A stretch of 64,000 nucleotides of DNA from Cymbidium sinense (GCA_021442155.1 CM038217.1:144953643-145017642), one strand, 5' to 3'; shown: positions 1 through 12,130, numbered from the stretch's first letter. Notes: generated from the sequence alone by a model not told the origin. Program-made: numbers and translations.

Positions 1-755
1 GCCAATTTTAAGATCAAACTATGTCATGGATCTTGTCAACTCTGTTAATCTAATGACAAAAGATCATATATATGAATTAGAATGTGTAATTGTTCTTTGT
101 AATTTTATAATTAATGATTCTTTGAATTTTATGAAATATCAAGATGATTATTATCAATTTTAACCCACATAGCTTCCTCAAACAATATATGTCATTGTGT
201 CGGGGCTCATACTGGTATTTTAGAACGAATTGTAAAATGCATAAATTTGATGAAAATTATCTTATGTTTTGTACAAGACTTCTTTCAAGTGTTTATACGA
301 ATTTTGAAGCATTTTGCATTGAACGATAATTGCTCCATAATTTGTGTAAGATTGATATATGTGAAGCATATTAGAAATTAAAATAATGCATTTTATCTAT
401 TAGCATAAATGTGATGCGGATCCGGTAGCAATAAATATTTTTAGGTTCTTAGTCCAATTTGAATTAGCATATCATCATTTGAAAGCTAAATCTTTATAGC
501 TTAATATATTTGACTTGAGTTACTTAAATTACTCAAATAGGTGGGCCAACACAATCTAAAAATTCATCTAAAGGGCCATGAACACTTATTGATGAGTTGT
601 TAAGCCTGCTACAAATCTCTTATCAACTTTATTTGAATTGTGTTACATTTGAAGTTGATTGTTAATCTTGTTGCAAGTCTCCGGAGGTCTAATTATGTGT
701 TTAATTATATTTATATTTCAGATTATGATGCCCAAATGCTTCTAAAAAAGAAGCA
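1..755. other. AT-rich intergenic DNA, nothing assigned
   Basis: Only short AT-rich reading frames with no recognisable domain are present. I see no splice-flanked coding exons, RNA gene or clear repeat boundary here. Confidence 0.5.
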
Positions 756-1077
756 TGCAATGTCCAACATGTGTCGGACACGGACACTCCGACACATGTT
801 GAACACGGCTGAGGTCTGTCCAATTTAAAACATATTAAAAATTAAAAGGAGCACACGTGTTCTAAATAATTGAATTAATATTATATAAAAATATTTTTAA
901 ATATAATTTGTCTTATTTTAAGTTGTCATAATGGGTTTTGGGAATTTGAAGGATGTGATTTGAGTGAAAAAGAGAACCTTATAAGATATATTTATTATAA
1001 ATAATTAAAATTATAGAAGATTATAATTAAATTTATAAATTTAAATAATTTAATTCATTAAAACATATAATAAAATA

Positions 1078-1155
<78 letters not shown>

Positions 1156-1320
1156 TTAATTTTATATGATTTAAATGTATTTTTTATTATTTATATATTT
1201 TTACTTATTTAAGTTATATATATTATTTGAATTGTTATTATAATGTCGTGTTTGATGCATGTCCGTATCTCATATTTTTAATAATAGAAGTATCTCATGT
1301 CTGTGTCCTTGCAACATAAA
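756..1320. repeat. MITE-like element, copy 1 (palindromic end, internal TA microsatellite)
   Basis: This non-coding AT-rich element has a second, diverged copy at about 13250-13735. The left end has a perfect 14-bp palindrome: CAACATGTGTCGGA at 765-778 and its reverse complement at 788-801, separated by 9 bases. The right end carries related words (GCATGTCCGTATCTCAT, then a GTCTGTGTCC motif) near 1256-1312. Both copies share the same order of internal AT-rich words. Small size, no coding capacity and structured ends suggest a non-autonomous DNA transposon. I cannot assign a superfamily because the target duplication is unclear. Confidence 0.5.
1081..1149. repeat. (TA)n microsatellite
   Basis: About 34 uninterrupted TA dinucleotides lie inside the MITE-like element. 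The second copy at 13.25 kb lacks this expansion, so the array grew after the copies separated. Confidence 0.95.
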
Positions 1321-3140
1321 ATTTTCAGATCATCTAAGTGATACTACAAGGTTATATTTATGCTCATTGACAGGGCATTAAATTCACTTCAATTGTTTTG
1401 TGATCAAGCGTTAAGTATTTCAAAGCCTTTTGTGTTTTGATTAAATAACTAATTGAAGTTTCATTTAGTTGTTTTGATATGAATCATAGAATAATGTAAA
1501 TGTTTGATAAAGGTATTTGTTTATGTTTGTTTGTCGGCGTCTGACCAATCTCAACTTCAATTTAAGTTTGGATTTTGGCAATTTTAGCTCATTTTTATTT
1601 GTGACACGGAATTCGAGACAACGAGTGGCAGCACAAATATCAAGATGGTGTGAATTTCAAGGAAGAAAATGGGAGGTGGTTGTTTGGATGCAGGAGGAAG
1701 TGTTGATTTGTTTTGGTTTGGATAGATCAGACTTGAGTGTCGACCAAGATCGAGCAGACTAATGGGAGGGACTTTGCATTGTATAGTAAGAGAGGCAGGG
1801 AATATGGGTTCAACAAGCTTGTGTTGTGAGCAAGACAATGATGGGGAGGAGAAACAGGGATTTGGATGGGATTGAGGAATTGGCTTGGGCAAAACAGGGA
1901 GAAACAATTTGACGCTAAGGGAGGTTGGTGATTGCGTTACTACAGGGAGGAAGAGGAAATGTCTGAGGTAGGCGGCTTAACAATGTGGGATGGAGTTCGG
2001 CCGGTTTGGATGACATGGATTAGAGTAAGGTGATCGGGTGGTGCGAGGTGCTGGCGTTGGATCAACGTCGACTTGTGTGATCTGGAGCAAATGAGGGAAA
2101 ACGAGGGATAGGAGGTGGGAGAGAGTGGGAGAGGGGTCAATGTATTCAGCTCTTGTGCGGATGGGGGAGAGACGGGCTTCTGAGGCTTCGGCTTAGTGGG
2201 ATTCAATTGTAGGGAGATCGCTGGAGAGAAGGACTAGGGGATCAAATCTCAAGGGGAGGATTCAGCTAAGGTGTTGTGCGATTTGATAGAGAGGAAGAGG
2301 GAAATTGGTTGGGCCAAAATCAATAGTGAAAATATCAGGATTTTAAAATTCAAAAACAAAAGTGAATTTTAATTTAATTGTTAAGATTGAATTTAATCAA
2401 ATAAAAATAAATATTTGATATTTTATTTTTATATGTCTCGATTGCATTAAAATTCATGTGAATTTTCATCTAAATCGATCCCACATAATATAGATATCTT
2501 TTCTAGGTAATTTTATTATTACGAACCCCGTTTGTAGAGGACCACTTGAGCAACGTCGTGATCTATCGATGCAAATTTGAGCTTTGTCTCGTGCGCCGTC
2601 GTACTCAAAGTGCACCATACTTGACCGAATTGATCGCAAAAGGCCTCGTTTTATAGATTTCGTTGTTTCAACGACATCAATGCAGTTTGTTTTGCGTAAA
2701 GAGCTCATTTGATGTTAAGGTCTCCCGACTCCAATATATGTGAAACTACATATGCGACTTATTTTTTTCTCGTTGGACAATAATTAGATGATGTAAAAGG
2801 TCAATAATAATCAATTTCGATATTTTGAATCGACATAATCAATTTTCATTGGATCTCATCTCGATATTTCAATTCCGAGTTGTATAACGTCACATTCTAT
2901 TTTCATTGATTTCATACATGGATGCGTGATTATGCTTAAGGAATTTGTTTATAGGTCAACACTTGTAGTCCGCTTCTTTCCTAAGAGATTCTCAACCTTA
3001 TCCCTCCACACCTCACTTAAAAGTGCAGTCTTTGTATTTTTAAACAATACTGCTTTATCACTGCCTATTTGACTTTTTTACTGAGCAATCATTCAAGTTG
3101 TGCGATTCTTGGCCCTGGCATGACATTTTGGCATCATAGA
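1321..3140. other. Unassigned intergenic DNA with two higher-GC stretches
   Basis: 1560-2340 and 2460-3030 are clearly richer in G and C than the surroundings, and both strands have open frames of 80-107 codons (for example minus 1584-1907 and 1940-2206). None has a domain I recognise, and none has convincing splice sites joining it to a neighbour. The composition could come from decayed retroelement or gene-derived sequence. I do not call a gene. Confidence 0.4.
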
Positions 3141-4285
3141 TAAGAGAATGGTTTATTTGGAGAGAAAAAAAAAACCATTTGCAGAGGTTCTGTCCACTAA
3201 CCTCCATCTTTTTTGCATCTTCTCGACAGATAATTCCAACAGTACCATCGGCCATACAGATTCTAACAATCATGAACAAGCTCAGAAGATAGTTTTAGCG
3301 TTGCCTTGCTTTGTCAACAAGTACAGTCCTTTGTTTTTTGCAACCGGAACTCGTTGAACTTACTACAAGTCATCAAGCTTTTTATGCACGCTCCTGAATC
3401 AAACTTCACTAGACTGTGTAAGCATTTCTTTCCTACAATATTTCATATAAAATCAAACTATTAATAATTATAACATTGATACTATTTTTGAATTTTCCGA
3501 ACATGTAGACTATCATTTCCATGTTTTCGAATAATGAGCCAATGTGTGCTCTTTTTGCTGGTGATCAATTGCCAGTCTAGTTACCGCTGAACTCAAGCTC
3601 TCTGCAAGCAGAATGCATCGGCTTAAAGGCAACTGTTTCATCTCAAAAAGTGATTATTTTTGATTGATGCTGAGTGATCTAGTGAGCACTGAGGATGCTT
3701 TATCAGGAAAAAAAAATGATATTTTGTACAGTTAGAAAGTTCACTTAGATCAGGTTGTTTATATTGGATGGCCTACTTTTGATTCCTTTGTCTCATTCCT
3801 GTAGCCTTGTGGTGGAATGTAAAATTTTGTAGCAGGGGTACTTCTTTGATGTTTTTCGAGCTGCAGGCGGCTTGAACATGACAAGTATAACATTTGTGGA
3901 GTCATATTTGACGCCTTCTTAACTAAAATTTTCATTTGATTTATTTCTGTTCTAGGTTCAGTGGTTTCATTACTGTTTGTGCTGATGTTCAGTCCCGTTA
4001 TGAGATTTATTTGGAATTCTGGTGGCCTAATGTAAATGATTGCTGATGATAGTTTAATGTTGGTTAATCACAATAGCTGATTACATGTTTTCATGTCGCA
4101 AAAAAAATTTCTTTTCAGCTTGTTTAATATATTGAACATGAACTTAAGGTAGCAGATTAGTTGGACTTATGCAATTATATACAAATTCATGTGATTATAT
4201 ATAATGATTTAGATATTATGTAATTAAGTAACTGCTCATGTTATTATGAAAAAGCGATTCAATAGTCTAAAGTCATGTTTGGGAT
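3141..4285. other. Gene-like but unassigned stretch
   Basis: At 3190-3230 a pyrimidine-rich tract leads into TTCTCGACAG, which reads like a plus-strand splice acceptor. A short open frame follows. On the minus strand, 3058-3279 has a 73-codon frame with fairly balanced codon use. From about 3560 to 4090 the sequence is T/G-rich, like a plant 3' UTR. No domain was recognised. It could be a terminal exon fragment or pseudogene remnant. Confidence is low. Confidence 0.2.
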
Positions 4286-4290
4286 CAATT

Positions 4291-4690
4291 TGTGTTTTTA
4301 TTTTATTTTTTAAAATAGGTAGTTAATAATTTTTAGATATTATATGTATTTTTTAAAATAATCTTAATGACCAAATGATATATGTAAAATATAATAAAAT
4401 TAAAAACAATTTACATACATCACACAATTTGTATGTATTTACACATTTAACATCTAAAGTTTGATATTTATAAAAATAACACTTTTCTTATGTGTTTTTA
4501 TTTTATTTTTTAAAATAGTTAGTTAATAATTTTTAGATATTATATGTATTTTTTAAAATAATCATAATGACCAAATAATATAAATAAAATAAAAAAAAAA
4601 AGATTTACATATATAGCATATAATTTATATATTTACATTTGACATTTAACATCTAAAGTTTGATATTTATAAAAATAATAAAATTTTTTA
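4291..4690. repeat. 200-bp tandem duplication containing a MITE-like end
   Basis: Units 4291-4490 and 4491-4690 are near-identical for most of their length. Both open with TGTGTTTTTATTTTATTTTT and both contain a TTTACATA..CATCTAAAGTTTGATATTTATAAA stretch. The second half belongs to the interspersed palindromic repeat also seen at 13.86, 29.15, 29.74/35.40 and 41.22 kb. The 200-bp spacing indicates a local tandem duplication. Confidence 0.75.
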
Positions 4691-4984
4691 TGCTTAAAAA
4701 AGTTCATTTTATTTAAAAAAAGTAATACTAAAATTAAATATTAATAATTGAAAATTAAAAGTAATCTTGAATAGCTCCTAAATTTATGGCACTCTAAAAA
4801 TTTGTTATAATATGGAATCACATATATGGTTGTAAAAAAAAACAAATGATGCAATTATGTTAATCGACTTGTTTATGTTCCGTTCGAATTTAGAATTTTA
4901 AAAATATTTTTAACCGCGTTGAAGAAAACCTAACTTACTCGTCCTCCATTCACTTATACAATTAATCACATAAAAAGAAGGGAA

Positions 4985-5157
4985 ACACTATAACGAAGTG
5001 ATTTCTTTATTTAAAACTCAGAAGCACATTCATAATAAAGGCTCTCAAGGCTCACATCAAAATTACATAGTCATCATAGAGATTTGAGACTTAAATTAAA
5101 ACATATTAGGAACCAAAGCTTTAGCAGCTCTGTGAAATGCATTTGTTTCTTAAGGCA
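4985..5157 (-). other. 3' UTR of asparagine synthetase
   Basis: This is the transcribed region after the stop codon at 5158-5160. A canonical AATAAA hexamer reads on the minus strand at 5011-5006, about 150 bases after the stop, so cleavage is expected near 4985. The end point is an estimate. Confidence 0.6.
5006..5011 (-). terminator. Poly(A) signal of asparagine synthetase
   Basis: A perfect AATAAA on the minus strand (TTTATT on plus), at a plausible distance downstream of the asparagine synthetase stop codon. Confidence 0.6.
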
Positions 5158-8100
5158 TCAGGAACTGACAATCAGTTCTTTAGCAGCCAAATCTCCCATT
5201 CTCGGCTTCTTACTGTTGATCTTAGCTGAACCCTTCCCTGCAGCTATAGTAATTGACTCCTGTGGATCATAAGCTGATAGATGAACACCAAGAGCGGCTC
5301 GGCCGGAGGGATCGAGGATCTTCGACCACTGCGCGTCCCACTCAATGGCCTTCGCCGTGCTACAGGCGATGCTCGGCCCTCCAGGCACAGTCAGCCTCGC
5401 CGAGTTCTGCAGTGAAAATTTCAGAAATTTGAGTTTTGACTATTTGATTCAGAATTAGTGGTATTATGATTCTAAATTGTTACCTGAGGGAAGAACCTTT
5501 CAAATATCATGCGGTAATAGTAGGCCTCTTTTGTGGCGGGTGTGTTGTGTGGGTAAATATGTTGGGCATTAAGCATCATTTTATCTGTTACCTGTAAAAA
5601 AAAGGTGAGATATTAGTATTAAAGTTTGATTTTTGATGAAGTTTTGAATTTAGAAAATGGGTTCATATGAGATATATACATGCTGTGCTGCATGAGCTTT
5701 GAGTCCATCAATCCAACTGTAACCAACTCCATCACTGAACTGTTCCTTCTGCCTGTAGAGTATATGCTGAAAAGAAAAAAGACTTATACTAATTACTCCA
5801 ACCATTTAGAGATTCTTTTTATTAGCAAAAAAATAAACTGAACTTGCAGTAAAAATACCTTAGGCAGATAAGGATTCTCTTCATCATCAAAAGCTTTCCT
5901 GAGCACCCACTTCTCAATTCTCTTAAGATCAGGCTTGATCTGATGGCATTTGAATCATCAGATCTTCATTAAGGATTTCAAAAAAATTTACAAAATAAAA
6001 TAAAATCCTCTTCAGCTCTTCTTACCATTTTCCACTCAGGATCAATACCCATGGCAACTCTGATGAATTCTTTGTCCAGAAATGGGACACGAACTTCGAT
6101 GCCCCATGCTGAGGTTGCTTTGTTTGCCCTCAAACAGTCATATTGATGAAGGGCTTTTATCTGCAATTTAAGAGCTAAATTCAGTACATGATTTACCTCC
6201 ACACTATCAAATCAGGTAAAACAAATGGAAACAGAGACGACACCTTGTGACAAGTTTCCCTGTGGAACTCTTCCTTGTTTGGAGCTTTATGGAAGTACAA
6301 ATAACCTCCAAAAATCTCATCAGAACCCTCCCCTGAGAGCACCATCTTCACCCCTAAAGCCTTTATTTTGCGTGACATGAGGAACATAGGGGTGCTTGCT
6401 CTGATGGTGGTAACATCATATGTCTCAACATGATAGACAACATCCTCAATAGCATCAATACCATCCTGGTGTTGAGTAGGAAAAAAAAGTACAGAAAGCT
6501 TAAAATTAGGAAATATCCTTGCAATGCTTAATTTTTAGATTAAATTTGCCAGCTTTTCGCTTTGTACCTGCACTGTGAAGTGAAACTCATGATGGACAGT
6601 GCCTATATACTCAGCAACCTCTTTTGCAGCCTTCAAATCCGGTGATCCCTATGAGAGTATTGAACATGATAAACATATCATGAAAATCATCAAAATAAGA
6701 GAAAAATAAAAGCACAAAGACATTTATAAGGGAAGCAGCTAACATGTAGCCCGACGCAGAAGGAATGGAGCTGAGAACCCCACTGTTTGGCAGCTTTGGT
6801 TCCGGCCAAGTGACGAGCAATGACAGAGGCAACCAGTGAAGAATCTAATCCGCCAGATAACAAGACCCCAAAGGGAACATCTGTCATGAGTCTTTTAATA
6901 ACAGCCTGAGAAGATAAATATGAAAAATAATTACATTTAGTTCATAAGGACATCAGAAATCTGAAACTAAAAAAAAGCTGCTTAATCATACATTCTCGAA
7001 AGCTTTTCTCAAGGCAAGAGGATCAAACGGAGTTGAAGGGATAGACTCCGAAAACCATAGAGGGTTGTACCATCTCTTAAATCCACCTTGTTTGCTGGAG
7101 TAGAAATGGCCAGGAGGGAACAGCTCGAAATGTTCAGAGTCATCGTTAAGCCCTTTCATCTCCGAAGAAATCCAGACAGAGCCTGAGAAGAAAACTTTAA
7201 GATTAGAGCTCAGAACTATGGGTAATTTGTAGCAAGGATCAAAGGATTTTTAAGTAGACAATGGTTAGGTGATAATAATAACACCATCTACTGTTTTAGT
7301 TTCAAAAGAATGAGAGAAAGAAGATAAACTGCACCATCAAGTCCCCATCCAATATAGAGGGGTGTCACGCCAATCGCATCACGAGCAGCAATGAAACTGT
7401 TATCCCTGGAATCATGCAGAACGAAAGAGAAGACGCCATCCAACATATCAATGAAATTTTCACCATGTTCTTCATACTGTTTAGAAGCAGAATAAAAAAT
7501 GATTAGTTATAAAAAAATCAGAAATTATTGCTTGGGGTACCTAATCAGCTTTTTTTTTTTTTTCATGGTAGAGAAAAATGGAATAGCTTCTCACCAGATG
7601 TGCAATAACCTCACAGTCGCTTCCAGTCCTGAACTTATGGTTGGGTAATTGAGCTCTAAGCACTTCATGGTTGTAAATTTCACCATTAACCTGTCATTTA
7701 ACTCAAAGTATATAAGTAGTTGAGATTATAAAACAGGAAAATTTACTTTTTAGCAGTAAATAACAAGAAAAAGATGAAATGAGCATGATAATTTTATAAT
7801 ACTTATTCATATCGTACATCATATTAACTGGGTAAGTATATAATTATTACTTCACAGAGAACCTTTTTTTTTTTTAAATTATTGTTGCAATGATATGAAC
7901 TTGAATCTCTAATATATAGAACTAATAACTGAATCATTTAGCAGTAATTTTGTTGCTTTTCTCTAAAGTTCTTACAGTCACAGCGATGGTCTGGTCCTCA
8001 TTATACAGAGGCTGGTCTCCAGAAGCAGGATCGATGATCGCAAGCCGCTGGTGCGCTAGATAACAATCTCCTTGGTGGAACAACCCACTCCAATCTGGAC

Positions 8101-8874
8101 CACGGTGCCTTAACCTATAATATGATGAAACAAAATAAATTTTTCCCCAAGAAAACTAACCACTTTACTGAAATAAAAAACCAATTTTTATCCCATATAT
8201 TTATCATCAATATCCAAGTTACTTGTGCAGATAGATATTTTAATTATATTCATCAGAGCAGGTCTATTCAGTCCTTTTCAATAGAAAGCAAAGAAAAGAC
8301 CAACCCATCTAGACAAAATCACTAATATAAATCTTCCAATTTAAGGCTTTAATGTCATCAGATTGTTCGATGCTGTTTCATCAGTGAGTAAGATTGATGG
8401 AGAAATGGAACAAAGTTTTGTGGTTTTCATTCACATCCAAGAATTAAGATTAGGCTTTGTTTGGTAACATCTATCTTTTTTTGTGCTTTATGAATTAAAA
8501 TTATCATAATCGCACTTACAATTAAGCACTGCTACGCAAATTTGACAGGAAAACATATACCAAATGACTGGATTGAAGAATAAATAGCACAGATTTTATC
8601 CACATGAAAGGAATATAGTTTAGTTTAGATCAATTGACCTAATGCTATATTTTTATTGTGTTATATGAATTAGAATCTCCATAATCTCGCATAAATTTAA
8701 CAGCTACTCCACAAATTAAACAAGAAAAAATGCCATATCAAAGAACGCCTAGGTCTTTATTAAGGGATGGGAGAGAGAGAAAGAGAGGGTTTGCCTGCGA
8801 GAGAGCTCAAGAACTCGAACCCTCTTGGCCTGTGAATCATCGGAGCAGCCTAGAACAGCTAGAATTCCACACAT
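5158..8874 (-). CDS. ASN: Glutamine-dependent asparagine synthetase (13 exons, 590 aa)
   Basis: Transfers glutamine amide nitrogen to aspartate with ATP, giving asparagine, AMP and PPi; this cytosolic reaction makes the main nitrogen transport and storage amino acid in plants. Exons, 5' to 3' on minus: 8874-8795, 8114-7976, 7690-7595, 7476-7335, 7182-6992, 6905-6744, 6648-6568, 6465-6244, 6160-6026, 5939-5859, 5766-5680, 5591-5484, 5406-5158. Phases agree throughout and give 590 codons, matching plant family members (about 580-590). The start is MCGIL, leaving the catalytic Cys2 of the N-terminal glutaminase domain. Other glutaminase motifs are RHRGPDWSG (29-37), NGEIYN (75-80) and GSDCE (96-100). 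The synthetase domain has the pyrophosphate loop SGGLDSS (233-239) and [11 protein letters not shown] (341-351). All key residues are present. Oddities: intron 1 has a GC donor, and residue 270 is His where relatives usually have Glu. The N-terminal domain and Cys2 exclude the ammonia-only AsnA family. I do not assign the class. Confidence 0.95.
8115..8794 (-). other. Intron 1 of asparagine synthetase, GC-AG type
   Basis: Exon 1 ends TCTCGCAG and the intron begins GCAAAC. It ends TTATAG before GTTAAGGCACC. Only this junction gives the conserved frame (CGC AG|G TTA AGG CAC CGT, reading R-R-L-R-H-R). No GT donor nearby keeps the frame. Length is 680 bp, the longest intron of the gene. Confidence 0.8.
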
Positions 8875-9010
8875 GGCTCAGACAGAGAGAGAGAGAGAGA
8901 GAAACCAGAGAGAGGAAATGAAGGAGAGAGAAAGAACAAACGAGTTGAGAGATGGCGAGAGCCAAAAGAGGCGAGTCTGCAGGAAAGAAGGAACAGAGGA
9001 AGGCGGGGAA
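8875..9010 (-). promoter_or_regulatory. 5' UTR of asparagine synthetase, CT-rich
   Basis: Between the start codon and the predicted start site the transcript strand is pyrimidine-rich, with a run of about ten CT units (GA on plus, about 8881-8902). CT-rich leaders are common in plant genes. The transcription start is estimated at about 9005, 25-35 bases downstream of the TATA box. Confidence 0.55.
8881..8902. repeat. (GA)n/(CT)n microsatellite in the leader
   Basis: About ten GA dinucleotides on plus sit just upstream of the asparagine synthetase start codon. The repeat creates arginine/glutamate-rich open frames on the plus strand at 8730-9040, which are not genes. Confidence 0.85.
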
Positions 9011-9030
9011 TTGGCGAGAAGCTGGAGGCG

Positions 9031-9040
9031 CAATTTATAG
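9031..9040 (-). promoter_or_regulatory. TATA box of asparagine synthetase
   Basis: The minus strand reads CTATAAATTG, a good plant TATA box, about 165 bases upstream of the ATG in a locally GC-richer stretch. Confidence 0.6.
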
Positions 9041-9385
9041 ACTCGCCGAGCCTTTAAGAGACCAAGAAGAATGGTTGCCCGTGACGATGCGATATGCTGT
9101 ATGCTTTATACGTCCATTTCATGGATACTGTTTTTGGGCCAGCCAAAAGTACAGATCATCGATGCGCAGTTTCTATTTTTCACATAAATTTTTTGACCAT
9201 TTGCTCTATATTAGTGAATTTTTTTTTTTTAATGTCAAAAATAGAAATTGCCCACCAATGAACTGTACTTTTATCTGGCTCAAAAAATGCCATCCAATTA
9301 AAAAAGTTTTCATTTTGTAAAGAGAGTATAGTTTTTAATGTTGGAAAAAGTTTTTTTGAAGCTGCGCTAGGGTTTCTTGAGACAG
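9041..9385 (-). promoter_or_regulatory. Proximal promoter region of asparagine synthetase
   Basis: This non-coding stretch lies upstream of the TATA box and ends where the next repeat family begins (about 9385), so the undisturbed upstream region is only about 350 bp. I see no individual element that I would name with confidence. Confidence 0.4.
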
Positions 9386-10790
9386 GGATAGCTCCTCTTC
9401 CTCCTCCTCCTCCTCCTCCTCCGTCTGTCAGAAGTTTTGAGCTCCGCTAGGGTCCTTTTCTTGCAATGTATTTAAAATAATAATTAAATAAAAATATAAT
9501 GAATAAATAGATTATATTAAATATATTATATTTTTAATTTGAAATTGAGCACACATCTTATGTTACGTCATAATGACGATATATACCTTTTAACAGTCAC
9601 TTAAATACTTAGAATATAACTCTCTTTTTTTAAGATTTTGTAATATCATGAAATCAAAGTTGTTTTCAAATTAATTATGAATTTAACATAATTAATTAAA
9701 ATTAAATTTAATTTAATTCATATGAGTTTATATCAAATAAATTTTATTTTACAAATCAGTTCATATGTTTAAAAATATCAAAAATGGGTATGTACAAATA
9801 TTTTTTACATATATTCCTGATTAAAATATTCTTAAATAAATAAACCAGAGGGGAAGCAATCAAAAGCAATTCATAGTGCAATTATTTTTGATGAGATTTA
9901 TAAATCTTAATGTTATCGTCCCATGCAAAACCGGAGCATGTGAGTGGTGGCCCAAATATATTAATTGTTTAGATTAAATAATTTTTTTTGCAATGAGTAT
10001 TCCACACCACCATCTGGCTGGAGATGTCATGTATCTCACGGAGCGCACACATTCATCATTCACGCGTGTCGCCATTTACTCTCCTTAGGTATAGGTCACC
10101 TTGAAGAGGATTAGCTCGATCAGGGATTCAGTCTACCCACCAATTGAGCTAAGAGACGGTGAGTAGATTAAATAATTTAGTTTGAAATTAGTATTTAAAC
10201 TAAACAGTGTGATGTGTTGTCTCGCGTCGATCTGTCCAACTTGTGTGCAATTGATTAGGGGGCCCTACCTTCCTATTAGCAATAATAACTGCATACGATT
10301 ATGGTGTTTTTGTTATGTATCTACTCATTCTTATCACTCCTTACATAAATACTTATTTTGTTTACGCCTAAAAGTGTCAATGACTGATCTAAAATATATT
10401 TGATCTAAAAAAATAATAATGATGTTAGAATTGATTTGATTAACGTTCAAGTCGATTTAGAGTCTAAAATATGATTCACTTATTATTTTTTTTTATCAAG
10501 TTTTTGTTGATCAATTATGTTGCAATTGACTCAATTTTGATGCGTCAATTTGAAATTGACCTGAGATTAACTCCTAAATTCAAAATTAACTCGATTTTGT
10601 ATTAATTTTGACCTGAATTATATATTTAAATATGTTACTTAAGTCATATTAGGGTTAATGGACTTAAAAGCCTAAGAATTTGGTTGAAATTTTTGAATTG
10701 TTCAATAAATAAATTGGATTTGAGATATATTTAGGTCGAGTTTATAGACTTGAGGGCCTCATTTAGGTCGAGATATTTAGGTCGAGATAT
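9386..10790 (+). repeat. Unnamed interspersed repeat family, copy A
   Basis: Starts with a CTCCTC-rich stretch (9397-9422) and GTCAGAAGTTTTGAGCTC, then runs through AT-rich and moderately GC-rich sequence. 9893-10790 matches 10792-11560 in direct orientation. 9400-10395 matches 20046-20820 in inverted orientation. No coding frame is shared between copies, so it is a non-coding repeat, possibly a non-autonomous retroelement or an old segmental duplication. Confidence 0.7.
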
Positions 10791-12130
10791 ATTTATAAAT
10801 CTTAATGTTATCGTCCCATGCAAAACCGGATGTGTGGTGGCCCAAATATATTAATTGTTTTATTAAATAATTCTTTTTGAGTATATGGATCAAATCTAAT
10901 AATTTTTTTATTATAACTGGAATTTATGGGCTCATTTACTTTTCGTTAGGTATAGGCCTTTTCTTTGAAGAGGATTTAACTGGTCAGAGTTATCGCTCTC
11001 ATGGCTGAGATGAGTAGATTAAATAATTTAGTTTGAAATTAGTATTTAAACTAAACAGTGTGATGTGTTGTCTGCGTCGATTTGTCCAACTTGTGCAATT
11101 GATTGGGGTTAAAAAAATAATACTCTGCACACGATTATGGTGTTCTTGTTATGCATCTACTCATTCTTATCACTCCTTACACAAATACTTATTTTGTTTA
11201 CGCCTAAAAGTGTCAATGATTGATCCAAAATATATTTGATCTAAAAAAATAATAATTATGTTGGAATTGATTTGATTAGCGTTCAAGTCGATTTAGAGTC
11301 TAAAATATGATTCACTTATTATTTTTTTTTATCAAGTTTTTGTTGATCATATGATGTTCAATTTTGATAATAATTAAATTAGATTAACTCCTAAATTCAA
11401 AATTAACTTGATTTTATATTAATTTTGACCTGAATTATATATTTAAATATGTTACTTAAGTCATATTAGGGTCAATGGACTTAAAAGCCTAAGAATTTGG
11501 TTGAAATTTTTGAATTGTTCAATAAATAAATTGGGTTTGAGATATATTTAGGTCGAGTTTATATAAATTGACATACCTAATTTTGCCATCTTGAATAAGA
11601 TGTATATAAGTGGTGCCTATATTCTTAATGTTTATCTTATTAGAAGTTTTTTTTATCTCCATTGCAAATATTTTCTTTTTTATATGCATATTTGGATCAA
11701 ATATAATAATTTTTTTTATTAACGAATTTGACTGGGCGCGAAAAAAGGCCCACGCACTGAAATCGCCTTTTTTTTATGATAAGAAATTAATTTTGAGGGA
11801 AACATTATCCATAACTCTATATGGCTTTGGGAGAGTGGGCACTAAGGCATAGTTGGAAAGATAGAATAGCTTTTGTTTTCATGCGTTTTTTATCATTTAT
11901 TTTAATTTCTAAATGCTTGGATTAAAAAAAAAAAATTTAACAGTAATATTTATACATTTAAAACTTAGTCATTCAAAATTTAGAATTAATAATAAAAATA
12001 TGTGATCATAAATATAACTATCCTTCTAAATAGATAATTGGCTCTCTTTAATTCCCTCTCATAAAATATATAGCCACACACATCTCATCCAAATTTTATT
12101 TTTAGGACAAAATGATTAAATTTATTATTA
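10791..12130 (+). repeat. Unnamed interspersed repeat family, copy B
   Basis: The first about 770 bp repeats copy A: the TTATCGTCCCATGCAAAACC word occurs at about 9913 and 10810, and GTGATGTGTTGTCT near 10208 and 11059. 11400-11640 and 11690-12130 recur inverted at 21650-21370 and 21300-20850, and part also at 14130-14400. Copy B has small deletions relative to A. Confidence 0.7.

Noticed and set aside
3058..3357. Possible small protein on either strand (73 aa minus, 69 aa plus)
   Set aside because: Codon use looks fair, but there is no domain, no supported splice structure and no second copy. Kept only as an unassigned stretch.
8730..9320. Plus-strand open frames of 62-122 codons rich in Arg/Glu
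   Set aside because: They are the antisense of the asparagine synthetase exon 1, its CT-rich leader and promoter. The composition comes from the GA repeat.
10081..10160. tRNA-like box A (minus strand TAGCTCAATTGGTGGG)
   Set aside because: No matching box B or cloverleaf follows, and the second repeat copy at about 10940-11010 does not keep the motif.
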